From Actinomyces sp. oral taxon 897 (GTDB lineage Bacteria > Actinomycetota > Actinomycetes > Actinomycetales > Actinomycetaceae): DNA of 64,000 bases. The notes beneath the pieces were generated by a model. It had not been told where the DNA came from. It saw only the letters and a list, made by a program, of their open reading frames with translations, and did not search any database. Made by a program: the position numbers and the translations under genes. Positions 1 through 9,479 of this stretch are shown here, piece after piece (the first letter of the stretch is position 1; each line of letters starts with the position of its first letter). The stretch spans positions 2,914,001 to 2,978,000 of the forward strand of contig NZ_CP027236.1 of assembly GCF_002999235.1 (NCBI RefSeq), read 5' to 3'.

Positions 1-49
1 AGTGCGCCGACGTTGGGCGCCATCGGGTGCAGGCGCCTACGATGCGGCC

Positions 50-1039
50 ATGCCCCCATCCTTCCCGCACCCCCCACGCCGACCCGTCCGCCCCATGACA
101 GGCCGGGACAGGCGCCCGACCCAGGCGCGCACCGGCCACGCCCCGGAGCCGACCACCTCAGAGATGACCGCCTCAGAGACGACTACCCCGGGCGACGACC
201 GGCCGGCAGGGCAGACGGACCGTCGCCCCTGGTCCTGGCCCCGGGCGCTCCTCGTCCTTACGGTGCTCCTGGCCGTCGTCGCGCTCGTCGGCCTCAGCGT
301 GCGCGCCTGGGTCGGAGGCGACGAGGACACCCAGGCCACCGTCCCCGCTGACCCCGGCACCACGGCGCAGCCCCAGGCGGACGCGGTCGGCACCCCGGCT
401 CCCGCCACGGCCGACGTCGCGGCCTCCGCCGCACCCGACCCCGGGACCACGCCGAGCCCTGGCCCCCGGACCGACGACAAGGGATTCGCCCACAGTGACG
501 TCGTCGGGGACGGGACCTGGACCCTCACCGACCCGGTACCACCCTCCCAACCGGGGGCCGCCACGGTCTACCGCTACGTTCTGCGGGTCGAGGGCGGCAC
601 CGGGGTGGACGGCGCGACGGCGGCCGCCACCATCCAGGGCGTCCTCAACGACGACCGCGGCTGGCGCACTGTGGAGGGGGTCTCCTTCGAGCAGGTCAGT
701 GACCCCGACATGGCGGACTTCACCCTGTCTATTGCCTCCCCGCCAATGGTGGACACGCTGTGCGCCCCCCTGCAGACGATCAGCATGTGGAACTGCCGCA
801 ACGGCGACAACGTGGTCCTCAACTCCGACCGCTGGAGCTACGGGTCCCCCACCTTCCCGGACGTGGACTCCTACCGTATCTACGTCATTAACCACGAGGT
901 CGGCCACTTCCTGGGCCACGAGCACGAGTTCTGCGCCGGGCCCGGCCTGAAGTCGCCCACCATGGCCCAGCAGAGCCGCACCCGTGAGGGAGGCTGCACG
1001 GCCAACGGCTGGCCCACCCAGGACAACCAGGCCTCCTGA
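50..1039 (+). CDS. DUF3152 membrane-anchored metalloprotease-like protein
   Basis: A short N-terminus is followed by one membrane segment (about residues 61-84), a Pro/Ala/Thr-rich linker to about residue 140 and a C-terminal DUF3152 domain. Near the end it carries HEVGHFLGHEH (about residues 282-292), which fits the metzincin zinc motif HExxHxxGxxH, so an extracytoplasmic zinc peptidase is plausible; DUF3152 proteins have no proven substrate that I know of. Start: ATG at 50 is preceded by TACGAT (38-43) with 6 nt between, the leaderless pattern seen repeatedly in this window; an in-frame GTG at 2 and ATG at 95 are alternatives. The domain call is firm, the activity inferred. Confidence 0.8.
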   Translation: MPPSFPHPPRRPVRPMTGRDRRPTQARTGHAPEPTTSEMTASETTTPGDDRPAGQTDRRPWSWPRALLVLTVLLAVVALVGLSVRAWVGGDEDTQATVPADPGTTAQPQADAVGTPAPATADVAASAAPDPGTTPSPGPRTDDKGFAHSDVVGDGTWTLTDPVPPSQPGAATVYRYVLRVEGGTGVDGATAAATIQGVLNDDRGWRTVEGVSFEQVSDPDMADFTLSIASPPMVDTLCAPLQTISMWNCRNGDNVVLNSDRWSYGSPTFPDVDSYRIYVINHEVGHFLGHEHEFCAGPGLKSPTMAQQSRTREGGCTANGWPTQDNQAS

Positions 1040-1055
1040 GCGCGCCCTGGGGCGG

Positions 1056-1145
1056 CCGAGGCCTTCCTGGGGGCGGGGGGTGCGGCACGCCCCCGGCGGC
1101 GATTCCGGCGTGCCCGCGTGAGGCCCTCCTGGGGGTGCGGCACGG
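1056..1145. repeat. Two-copy repeat, 62-bp spacing, after DUF3152 gene
   Basis: A core beginning GAGGCC(T/C)TCCTGGGGG occurs at 1058 and 1120, 62 bp apart, each leading to GTGCGGCACG; the first copy has a small G-rich insertion. The intervening bases are unrelated. No gene is seen between 1040 and 1839. Confidence 0.55.
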
Positions 1146-1200
1146 ACCGCCCACCCGGCACCAGCGCCGGCACTGGAGGATGCCCTCCCGGGGTGAGGCC

Positions 1201-1289
1201 GTGGCCCGCCTGCCGCCCGGGAGACCGAGTCCGGGGCCATCGAGCAGGACGCGGACGTGGCTGTGGCCCGCCTGCCGCCCGGGAGACCG
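1201..1289. repeat. Two-copy 27-nt repeat with 62-bp period
   Basis: Identical 27-nt copies at 1201-1227 and 1263-1289 (starting GTGGCCCGCCTGCCGCCCGG) flank 35 unrelated bases. The reverse complement could form a CCCG/CGGG stem. Same geometry as the other roughly 61-bp arrays in the window. Confidence 0.75.
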
Positions 1290-1374
1290 GACCGGCTGCT
1301 CCTGGCCGCCACTGCGCCACGTAGACTGCCCGCCCTGCCTGGGCGGACCTGTGCTCCTTGCGCGGGGCGGTGGC

Positions 1375-1602
1375 CCGGGAGGAACTCGGGTATTCCAGGG
1401 GCCAGGCTGGCTCCCGGCCGGGGTGTGTCCTCGGGCGCGCCTCCGGGCAGGGGCGAGGGTTCCCGGGCGCGCCTCCGGGGTGGTGCGCTCCCAGGGCGTG
1501 CTTCTGGGGCACCGGCCCGGGAGGAACCCGGCACCCCAGGGGCCAGGCTGGCTCCCAGCCGGGGCGCGCCTCCGGGCAGGGGCGAGGGCTCCCGGGCCGA
1601 GC
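1375..1602. repeat. Long imperfect direct repeat (about 85 bp) in pcs upstream region
   Basis: The stretch starting CCCGGGAGGAAC at about 1375 recurs at about 1519 and continues with strong similarity for roughly 85 bp, through GGGGCCAGGCTGGCTCCC and GGGCAGGGGCGAGGG. Open frames here on both strands are by-products of GC-rich repeats; no gene is supported. Confidence 0.6.
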
Positions 1603-1839
1603 CTTGCTGGCGCCTCGACCTTCGCGACGTGCTTTGGGGCGGTTGTCCCGGGCCATGCCGACGGAGTCCTGGCCGGGCGGTGCGTCGCCCGGGGCTCACG
1701 GCCCCGTGGCCGAGGCTGTGAATATGCTTAGAGCGTGGGGCCGCATCCCGCGGACCGGCTCCGGGTGCGGCTCCCTCGTGGGGTAGCGCCGTCGGGGCCC
1801 CTGCCCTTATATTCCCGTCGCTTCTCAAGAAGGTTGATC

Positions 1840-2586
1840 GTGCCTCCCACCCCTGAATCCCCCCTGCCCGCCACCCCGGCCCCCCTGTCGCAACGGCTCC
1901 TTGCCTGGGGGGTGCACGCCTTCACCATGTCCGGGCTGGCCTTCGCGACCTTGGCGCTGCTGGCCATGAACCACGACCAGATCGCCTGGATGTGGCTGTG
2001 GCTCGCCTTCGCCCTGGTCGTCGACGGCGTTGACGGGACCTTCGCCCGCCGCGTGCGGGTCAAGGAGGTCGTCCCCTGGTTCGACGGCAGTGTGCTGGAC
2101 ATCATTATCGACTACCTCACCTGGACCTTTATCCCGGCGCTGTTTATGTACCTCAAGCTGCCCATGGGGCCCAGGCCGGTGGCTGGCACCCTCCTTATCG
2201 TGATCCTGGTCTCCTCGATGTTCTGCTACGCCAACGAGGGGGAGAAGTCCGGCGACAACTACTTCGTGGGCTTCCCCGCGGCCTGGAACATTGTCGCCGT
2301 CATGATGTGGGTGCTGGGGAGCCCCGGCTGGCTCAACGTGGCCGGGACGGTGGTCCTGGTGGTCCTCACCCTCATTCCGACCTACTACGTCCACCCCGCC
2401 CGCGTGAGGCGCTTCCGGGCGCTCAACCTCCTCGCAGTGCTCGGGTGGATGGTCGGGACCGCCTGGCTGGTCGCCGTCCACCCGCAGCGGCCGGCGGTGG
2501 CGGTGGCGCTGTCCGTGGGGGGTGGGCTGTGGCTCCTGGTCGTCGGCGTGCTGCGCTCGGTCCGGGGGCGGCAGGACGAGGACTAG
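1840..2586 (+). CDS. pcs: Phosphatidylcholine synthase (CDP-alcohol phosphatidyltransferase)
   Basis: A 248-residue integral membrane protein carrying the CDP-alcohol phosphotransferase signature DGxxARx8Gx3Dx3D, seen as DGTFARRV...FDGSVLDIIID (residues about 62-88). Length, hydrophobic profile and sequence around the signature fit Pcs, which condenses CDP-diacylglycerol with choline to give phosphatidylcholine in one step. Start: the open frame runs back to 1735, but GTG at 1840 has AAGAAGG (1827-1833) seven bases upstream and removes a non-hydrophobic lead. A hairpin follows the stop and the next gene is convergent. Another CDP-alcohol transferase of this fold is the main alternative. Confidence 0.85.
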   Translation: MPPTPESPLPATPAPLSQRLLAWGVHAFTMSGLAFATLALLAMNHDQIAWMWLWLAFALVVDGVDGTFARRVRVKEVVPWFDGSVLDIIIDYLTWTFIPALFMYLKLPMGPRPVAGTLLIVILVSSMFCYANEGEKSGDNYFVGFPAAWNIVAVMMWVLGSPGWLNVAGTVVLVVLTLIPTYYVHPARVRRFRALNLLAVLGWMVGTAWLVAVHPQRPAVAVALSVGGGLWLLVVGVLRSVRGRQDED

Positions 2587-2612
2587 CCTGACCACCCGGC
2601 CTCTCCCGGTAG

Positions 2613-2651
2613 GGGCAGGGCGGGGGCTGGTTAGGGGCCGCCGCCCTGCCC
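2613..2651 (+). terminator. Hairpin terminator after pcs
   Basis: GGGCAGGGCGG (2613-2623) pairs perfectly with CCGCCCTGCCC (2641-2651) across 17 nt, 27 bases after the pcs stop. There is no T-run, as is common in actinobacteria. Confidence 0.6.
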
Positions 2652-2655
2652 TTCC

Positions 2656-3587
2656 GTGAGAACGGTACTTATTCGTCGCGAGAACGGTACTTGTTCGTCG
2701 TGAGAACGGGCGGTGCTCGTTGTTAGGCCTGTGACCGTGGGTGACGTGTCCTGGTTGTGCTTCTCTAGGTGGTTGGGTTGGGGGTTCCCGGCCTGGTGTC
2801 TGGCGTGTCTTGTCGTGGACGTTGTGGGTGGTTGGGTTGAGGGGGGTCTTCGGCCGGGGTGTGGGTTGGCGCGTCTGCGTCGCCTTCCTGGAGGTCCTCG
2901 TGACCTGTGCTGACGTGCTGCTGGCCCCTAGGGGACGACGGCCGCCTGGCCGTCTGCGTCGTCGGCGGGGGCTGGCCGCTGTGGTGGGTCCCACGCCTCA
3001 GGCCGCCCCCGCCGGGATGGTGGGTCGGGTTGCTGCCGGACCGGCCTGCCCGTGACCGACCGTTCTAGCCGCCCTCCCCACGGTCCCGACCGTACTGCGG
3101 GCGTTGGCACCGGATAACTGGGCTCGCGCGCCCTCAGGTGAACGTGCCCTGAGGCTGGTGAACGCGCTCTGAGGCTGGTGAACGCGCTCTAGGTCGGGTG
3201 GACGCCGTTCTAACTAGCGTTTACCAGCACGGAAGCGCGTCCGTGCCCGTGAGATGGTGTCTACCTGCCCCAGGGCGCGTTCACCTCCACTCGGCCCCGA
3301 CGCGCAGGCACGCCCCCTGGGTTGCCCTGGGGCCGTCCGCCAGGGCGCCTCAACCCAGCCCGACGCGCAGACACAGCGACAGGGCAGGCGGGGCCTGGTG
3401 CCCCTGGGACGAGCCCGCCCACCGCCACCCGCTGCGGGCGCCGGCACCCGGCACACCCGCCCCGACCCGCACCCACCAACCAGCCCAGGCAGGACCACTG
3501 CGAGCACCCCCCGTTCTCACGAACAATAAGTACCGTTCTCACGACGAACAAGTACCGTTCTCGCGAGCAATAAGTACCGTTCTCGCG
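2656..3587. repeat. Family-1 element A: inverted clusters of a 22-bp tandem unit
   Basis: Forward 22-bp units (G[T/C]GAGAACGGTACTT followed by a variable 7-mer) lie at 2656-2677 and 2678-2699 with a partial unit to 2709. Inverted units lie at 3511-3532, 3533-3554, 3555-3576 and partly 3577-3587. The roughly 800 bp between contain a G/T-rich stretch (2750-2880) and a family-2 repeat block, and no supported gene. The element fills the gap between convergent pcs and the gene at 3671. Confidence 0.85.
3137..3295. repeat. Family-2 element A: 20-bp tandem units in inverted halves
   Basis: Units of GGTGAACGCGCTCTGAGGCT type repeat every 20 bp from 3137 to about 3209. They are followed by inverted versions (GCGCGTTCACC-like) ending at 3295. 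The block sits inside family-1 element A. Confidence 0.7.
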
Positions 3588-3670
3588 GACAGGGAAGAGA
3601 GGGGTGGGTGTCGGTGGGCGGCCTGCCGCGAGGCTGGGTGGACGCCGGGGTGAGTGAACTCACCGCGAGG

Positions 3671-4834
3671 CTAGGCGAGTGCGTTCTCGGGCCTGTGGGC
3701 GCCGCCCGGAGCGAGGTTGAGGTCGGTGAGCGGGGCCCGGACCGGCAGGGTCACCCGGCTTGCGCCCGCCCGCTCCGCCCCTTCCAGGCCCTGGACAATG
3801 AGGTGGTCACGCCACCACCGCGCCCCCTCCAGGGCGATCGTGCCCAGGACCATGGCCACGATGGTCACGATCACGCCCGTCGGGTAGTCGCGGCCCGTGG
3901 ACCAGAAGTACACATAAGGAATGACAAAGGTCACTATCGTGACCGCCAGCCCCAGGAGCCGGTGACGGATCCGGCGCCCGGCCACCATCTCCACAATGCC
4001 CCAGGTGTAGGGCACGGCGGTGAGGACGTCGAGCAGCCACAGCACCCACACCCGCCCCTGGAAGCCGGGGACGAAGGCCACCGGCAGGGCCCGCAGGGAG
4101 GAGTACACGAACACCACCAGGTAGGCCAGCGCCACCGGGTTGCGCACCAGGCGCAGCGCCTGCGGTCGCTGGACCACCCCCACGCCCACGCGCTCCAGCG
4201 CCCGGACCGCCCGGGCCGGGCAGCGCAGGGTGTCCAGGCCCACCAGCACCGTACGCAGGTAGCGGTGCGACTCGACCCCTCCGTCGGCCAGCGCCAGGAG
4301 CAGCGCCAGGGGGCTTAAGGCGATGACCACCGTTCCGTCGGGCGCGGGGGCGGCCGCGGCGGGCACGTCGCCGAGCTCGACGCCGACGCCGTCGGGCTCG
4401 GGCAGCGACACCAGGTGGACCAGCCCTTCCCCGAGCGTGCGCTCAATCAGGGGCACCGCCTCGGCCGGCACCTCGCACAGCCATAGTCGTACCCCCTGCT
4501 CCAGGGCGTGCCCGAGTGCCTGGCCCAGCCTCCACCCGGCGCCGTCGGGCAGGCGCAGCTGGGAGGCCGTCGTCGCGGCCAGGTCGGCCAGTGCGGGTAG
4601 TTCGAGCACCTTGCGCGCCCCCAGGTCCCCGCAGCGGGCCACGCCCGCGAGGGCACGGAGCTGGGAGGCGTCGATACGGTGACGGCGGGTGAGCGGTCGG
4701 TCCAGGACAGAGCGTGCGGTCAGGGTGCGCGCCAGGGCGGCGTGGAGAGAGGAAGGCACACCGGCAGGGTGCCAGATCGCGGCGCTCCAGGTGGCCAGTT
4801 GGCGGTGCGTCCCGGGTGTGATGGTGGTCGACAC
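3671..4834 (-). CDS. Hypothetical membrane protein with four C-terminal helices
   Basis: I do not recognise the family. The N-terminal two thirds look soluble, with Leu/Ala-rich helices and a region rich in VGVELGDVPAA-type segments. The last third has four hydrophobic segments, including one reading LAYLVVFVYSSLRALPVAFV and one around TIVTFVIPYVYFWS. The open frame extends to 4990, but that extra part overlaps intergenic repeats, so GTG at 4834 is chosen; GTG at 4759 is also possible and neither has a good ribosome site. Codon usage and the long frame against convergent neighbours support a real gene. Function unknown. Confidence 0.55.
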   Translation of the reverse strand: MSTTITPGTHRQLATWSAAIWHPAGVPSSLHAALARTLTARSVLDRPLTRRHRIDASQLRALAGVARCGDLGARKVLELPALADLAATTASQLRLPDGAGWRLGQALGHALEQGVRLWLCEVPAEAVPLIERTLGEGLVHLVSLPEPDGVGVELGDVPAAAAPAPDGTVVIALSPLALLLALADGGVESHRYLRTVLVGLDTLRCPARAVRALERVGVGVVQRPQALRLVRNPVALAYLVVFVYSSLRALPVAFVPGFQGRVWVLWLLDVLTAVPYTWGIVEMVAGRRIRHRLLGLAVTIVTFVIPYVYFWSTGRDYPTGVIVTIVAMVLGTIALEGARWWRDHLIVQGLEGAERAGASRVTLPVRAPLTDLNLAPGGAHRPENALA

Positions 4835-5034
4835 GCGCCAGGACGTCCGGCAGGCCGGCCTGCGGGGCAATCCCGAGGCGGCGCAGCGGGAAGGTGGATC
4901 GCGTGTCCGTTCGCCGCCCTGCGGGTCGACCCAGCCGGTTGCGTAGCCGTGGCAGGGCGATGCGTGTCCGTTCGCCGCCCTGCGGGCCAACCTCCGGGCA
5001 ATGTGGTGGTCGACGTACGCCAGGACGTCCGGCC
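4822..5034. repeat. Repeat array (three copies, 59-61 bp) inside a 182-bp direct duplication
   Basis: A core ending in CTGCGGG recurs at 4860, 4919 and 4980; the last two share GCGTGTCCGTTCGCCGCCCT and are 61 bp apart (4901 and 4962). Outside it, TGGTGGTCGAC followed by CGCCAGGACGTCCGG occurs at 4822 and again at 5004, 182 bp apart or about three periods. It covers the possible 5' end of the gene at 3671-4834. Confidence 0.7.
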
Positions 5035-5175
5035 CTGGCCCAGGAGCCGGGGACGGTCCTAACCTGGCAGGGCACGCGGGACCGCCACGACGGCGTCGTA
5101 CCCGCGCGCCGGCGTCGTACCCGCGCGACGGCGTCGTGCCCGCCGCACGCGCAGCCTTAAGGAGCCTGAACCATC

Positions 5176-5613
5176 ATGACCGCCACCGCTGACGAGTCCG
5201 TCTTCGCCGCCGAGAACGTCTTCGGCAAGGGCGAGCCCAACACCGCCTACGCCCGCTACTTCACCGGGGACAGCTTCCTGAGGAACCTGGTGACCGACCC
5301 CGAGTGCGCCGTCGGCGTGCACAATGTCACCTTTGAGCCGGGCTGCCGCAACAACTGGCACATCCACCACGCCACCAGCGGCGGCGGCCAGGTGCTCATC
5401 TGCACGGCCGGCTCCGGCTGGTACCAGGAGGAGGGGAAGGACGCCGTCTCGCTGGTACCCGGCGACGTCGTGTTCACCCGCGCCGGCGTCAAGCACTGCC
5501 ACGGCGCCAAGGCCGACTCCTGGTTCGCCCACATCGCGCTCGCGGTCCCGGGGGAGAACACCTCCAACGAGTGGCTCGAGCCGGTCGACGACGCCGACTA
5601 CGCGGCCCTGTGA
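5176..5613 (+). CDS. Cupin-domain protein
   Basis: A 145-residue single-domain cupin. Motif 1 reads GCRNNWHIHHA...GGGQVLICTAGSGWYQEEGK (about residues 56-90) with metal-ligand histidines. Motif 2 reads PGDVVFTRAGVKHCHGA (about residues 96-112) with a further His. Such small cupins are often annotated beside carboxymuconolactone-decarboxylase-type proteins as isomerases or dioxygenase-like enzymes; no partner is seen here and the substrate is unknown. Start ATG at 5176 follows AAGGAG at 5159-5164. It is convergent with the methyltransferase downstream. Confidence 0.85.
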   Translation: MTATADESVFAAENVFGKGEPNTAYARYFTGDSFLRNLVTDPECAVGVHNVTFEPGCRNNWHIHHATSGGGQVLICTAGSGWYQEEGKDAVSLVPGDVVFTRAGVKHCHGAKADSWFAHIALAVPGENTSNEWLEPVDDADYAAL

Positions 5614-5616
5614 GCG

Positions 5617-5700
5617 GGGGGCTGGCGCAGCGGGGCGCCCGGCTATCTCCGTCGCGCCTGCCGACGGCGGGATGGGGGGCCAGCGCAGCGGGGCGCCCGG
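5617..5700. repeat. Two-copy 26-nt repeat, 58-bp period
   Basis: A 26-nt sequence ending GCGCAGCGGGGCGCCCGG occurs at 5617-5642 and 5675-5700, in the gap between the convergent cupin and methyltransferase genes. Confidence 0.65.
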
Positions 5701-5712
5701 GCCCGCCGGCGG

Positions 5713-5778
5713 CCGTCCCGCTACCGGCGGGGGCCAGCCGCCCCGATACCGCCGACCGTCCCGCTACCGGCGGGCCAG
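5713..5778. repeat. Repeat copied from the methyltransferase gene end
   Basis: CCGTCCCGCTACCGGCGGG occurs at 5713 and 5756. The second copy spans the stop codon of the minus-strand methyltransferase (5764-5766), so part of the coding 3' end is duplicated outside the gene. Confidence 0.6.
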
Positions 5779-6570
5779 GACCTCGCCGTGGACCACCACG
5801 AACCAGCCGTCGTCCGCCTCGGCCCACTGCTGCCAGGCGCGCGCCATCTCCTCCAGCTCATCGGGGTCGGTCAGCCCCAGCTCGACCGCCCGCGGGCCGA
5901 AGGAGGAGCGGCAGCGCTCCGCCCAGGTCCCGCCCCACCAGGCCCGCAGCTCAGGCGTCGCGTAGCACCAGGTCGACGCCGAGGCCCGCACCTGGCCGAA
6001 CCCCGCGGCGCGGGACCAGGACAGCAGGCGGCTGCCGGCGTCGGGCTCCCCGCCGTTGGCCCGCGCCGTAGCCATGTAGACCTGGCGCCAGCGCTCCAGG
6101 GCGGGCGGCTGCGGGTACCAGGCCTTGGCCGAGTACACCGAGTCGCGCACCGCCACCACCCCGCCCGCTCGCACCACCCGGCGCATCTCCCTCAGGGCGG
6201 CCACGGGGTCGGCCACGTGCTGGAGCAGCTGGTGGGCGTGGACGACGTCGAAGGAGGCGTCCGCCAGAGGCAGGTCGTGCACGTCACCGCCGACCAGCTC
6301 CACGCGGTCCACCAGGCCCCGTGCCGTAAGGGTGGTTCGCGCCGCGTGAAGTGCCGCCGGTGCGCCGTCGAGTGCGACGACACGCCCGGGCGCGACCGCC
6401 TCGGCCAGGTCCGCGGTAACGGTCGCAGGCCCGCAGCCGACGTCGAGCAGACTCATCCCGGGGCGCAGGTGGGGCAGGAGGTAGGCGGCGGAGTCGGCCG
6501 CGGTGCGGTGGGAGTGGCTGGCCAGGACGGCGGGGGAGTGACCGTGGGTGTAGCGGTGGGTGGCGGTCAT
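5764..6570 (-). CDS. SAM-dependent class I methyltransferase
   Basis: A 268-residue protein with the Rossmann methyltransferase core: motif I LLDVGCGPATV (about residues 42-52), an acidic residue after VVALD (motif II), and the GGDVHDLPLADASFDVVHAHQ region (motifs III and IV) typical of UbiE/Methyltransf_11 enzymes. The N-terminal THRYTHGHSPAVLASHSHRT is characteristic of actinobacterial members whose substrate is not known. Start ATG at 6570 has TATACT seven bases upstream and no Shine-Dalgarno, so the mRNA is probably leaderless. Gene frames continuing to 8475 are antisense shadow of gdhA. Confidence 0.88.
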   Translation of the reverse strand: MTATHRYTHGHSPAVLASHSHRTAADSAAYLLPHLRPGMSLLDVGCGPATVTADLAEAVAPGRVVALDGAPAALHAARTTLTARGLVDRVELVGGDVHDLPLADASFDVVHAHQLLQHVADPVAALREMRRVVRAGGVVAVRDSVYSAKAWYPQPPALERWRQVYMATARANGGEPDAGSRLLSWSRAAGFGQVRASASTWCYATPELRAWWGGTWAERCRSSFGPRAVELGLTDPDELEEMARAWQQWAEADDGWFVVVHGEVLARR

Positions 6571-6583
6571 GGCAGGGAGTATA
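6571..6583 (-). promoter_or_regulatory. Leaderless promoter -10 of the methyltransferase
   Basis: On the minus strand TATACT is followed by seven bases and the ATG at 6570. No clear -35 is visible. Confidence 0.5.
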
Positions 6584-6596
6584 GGAGCGGGCCGGT

Positions 6597-6850
6597 CCCC
6601 GGTATCCCGGCGCCCGTAAGGCTGCCCGGGGATTCCGGGGAAGGGTGCCATCTGGTGCCCGGGATCCTGGTGCCCGTGAGGCTGCCGCAGCCCGGGGAGC
6701 TCAGCGTCCGAGACCTCCGCCGGGATCCTGGTGCCCGTAAGGCTGCCTGGACGGCGAGAACCCCGGCGGCGAAAACGCCGGGGTCCTGGTGCCCGTGAGG
6801 CTGCCGGGGTCGGTGGTGCTGTGCGTGCCGCTCCCCGGTATCCCGGCGCC
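6597..6850. repeat. CRISPR-like array of five degenerate repeats
   Basis: Copies of about 27 nt, consensus GGGATCCTGGTGCCCGT(A/G)AG then GCTGCC, start at 6601, 6661, 6722 and 6781, with a truncated fifth at 6837. Spacers are 6628-6660 (33 nt), 6688-6721 (34), 6749-6780 (32) and 6807-6836 (30) and are unrelated to each other by eye. It occupies the gap between the methyltransferase and gdhA. Confidence 0.8.
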
Positions 6851-6882
6851 TGGACGTCGCGGGGCCCGCTAGGGTGCCGGGG

Positions 6883-7031
6883 CCGTCGGCCCCATACGCT
6901 GCGAGACCAGCACCGCACCGGCCTTGCTGCCCTGGAAGAAGTCCGTCGGCCCCACAGCTCGTGGAGCCGCTCAGGAGGACGTCGCCGGGGGCGGGATCGC
7001 CGTCCGTCGGCCCCATACGCTGCGAGACCAG
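6883..7031. repeat. CRISPR-like array of three repeats with a different repeat
   Basis: Identical 28-nt copies at 6883-6910 and 7004-7031 begin CCGTCGGCCCCATACGCTGC. A half-matching copy lies at 6943-6970. Periods are 60 and 61, spacers 32 and 33 nt. It is immediately upstream of the gdhA promoter region. Confidence 0.8.
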
Positions 7032-7056
7032 TGGGCGGGATATTTCGTCTCAGTAA

Positions 7057-8487
<1,431 letters not shown>

Positions 8488-8820
8488 CGTCCTGCTGCTG
8501 AGGTCCTGCCGTTGAGGTCTGCCGCCTCGCCCGCCCCGGCAGCCCGCCCCGCGAGAACGGTACTTATTGCTCGCGAGAACGGTACTTGTTGGCCGTGAGA
8601 ACGGTACTTATTCGTCGCGAGAACGGTACTTATTGCTCGCGAGAACGGTACTTATTGGCCGCGAGAACGGGCCCTGTGCCTGACCCGTGACCGGCTGAGG
8701 CGGTCCTGCTGCGGCCTGGGCCCGGACGGCGTCTCCGTCCTCGCTGGTCGCCTCGACCTGACCGGGCGGCTCTCCGTAACCCTGCGGAGGGTCGCCCGGT
8801 CTTCGTGCGTCCAGGCGGCG

Positions 8821-9030
8821 TCGCGTCCGTGCCCACGGTGACAGTTGCCGGGCCTCTGAGGTCCGGGGCGACGGTCACCCGTCGCGTCCGTGCCCATGGT
8901 GACGGCGGCGCACCGCGCGGACCGTACGGTGGCGGGGCTCTCGCGTCCGTGCCCACGGCGGGCTGGCGCTAGTGCTTGAAAGGGTCCCAGGCGGGGGCTC
9001 TTGCGTCTGTGCCCACGGCGGGCTGGTCTG
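8821..9030. repeat. Four-copy array, 59-61 bp period
   Basis: TCGCGTCCGTGCCCACGG and close variants occur at 8821, 8882, 8941 and 9001. Copies 1-2 share a GTGAC ending; copies 3-4 share CGGGCTGG and the upstream GGCGGGGGCTC. The core contains a CCGTGGGCACGG palindrome. Spacers differ. Confidence 0.75.
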
Positions 9031-9031
9031 T

Positions 9032-9120
9032 GGCCGGTTCGCACGTGCCCCAGAGGCGGCCAGCCTGTCTGGTAGCCAGGCCGTCGGCGGCGGGCCGGTT
9101 CGCACGTGCCCCAGAGGCGG
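9032..9120. repeat. Exact 28 + 33 + 28 repeat pair
   Basis: A 28-nt sequence beginning GGCCGGTTCGCACGTGCCCC is identical at 9032-9059 and 9093-9120. The 33 nt between (9060-9092) resemble nothing else in the window. This is precisely type I-E repeat-spacer geometry. Confidence 0.85.
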
Positions 9121-9435
9121 ACCGACGTCGTCATGGCGCCCAAGACCGTGAGGGGGCCGGTCCGCGCGTCCAGCGTGGTGCTCCTGGCTGGGGGGTGCTC
9201 TCTCCAGGCGCAGGCGCAAGGACGACGAGGGCGGTCCCGGCTGGGGAGGGTGCTCCCGGGGCCGCGAGGGCGCGGCGGCGGCTGGCCACCTCGTCCGTTC
9301 TCACGAGCAACAAGTACCGTTCTCGCGACAAATAAGTACCGTTCTCACGGCGAACAAGTACCGTTCTCACGGATCTGGGGGTGCCGCGGGGCCCTGGCCA
9401 CGCCGTCGGCGTAAGAGGTGAACAATCGCCGCGCT

Positions 9436-9452
9436 ACCACTATGATAGTGGT
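9436..9452. promoter_or_regulatory. Perfect 17-bp palindrome upstream of fruR
   Basis: ACCACTATGATAGTGGT is a perfect palindrome about one G and contains a TATGAT -10-like hexamer (9441-9446), so it may be an operator overlapping a promoter. Confidence 0.6.
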
Positions 9453-9479
9453 GCAAATCACCTACCGAGAGGCCGGAAT

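Larger units (their letters stand above)
8551..9372. repeat. Family-1 element B: 22-bp units, five forward and three inverted
   Basis: Forward units run at exact 22-bp steps at 8551, 8573, 8595, 8617 and 8639, with a partial unit to 8670. Inverted units lie at 9295, 9317 and 9339, with a partial unit to 9372. Between them lie two roughly 61-bp repeat arrays and a GACCGGGCGGCTCTCCG hairpin near 8760; no gene is supported. It separates gdhA from fruR. Confidence 0.88.

Noticed and set aside
1118..1786. Several plus-strand frames between DUF3152 and pcs
   Set aside because: They only translate the GC-rich repeats in three frames; no start context or domain.
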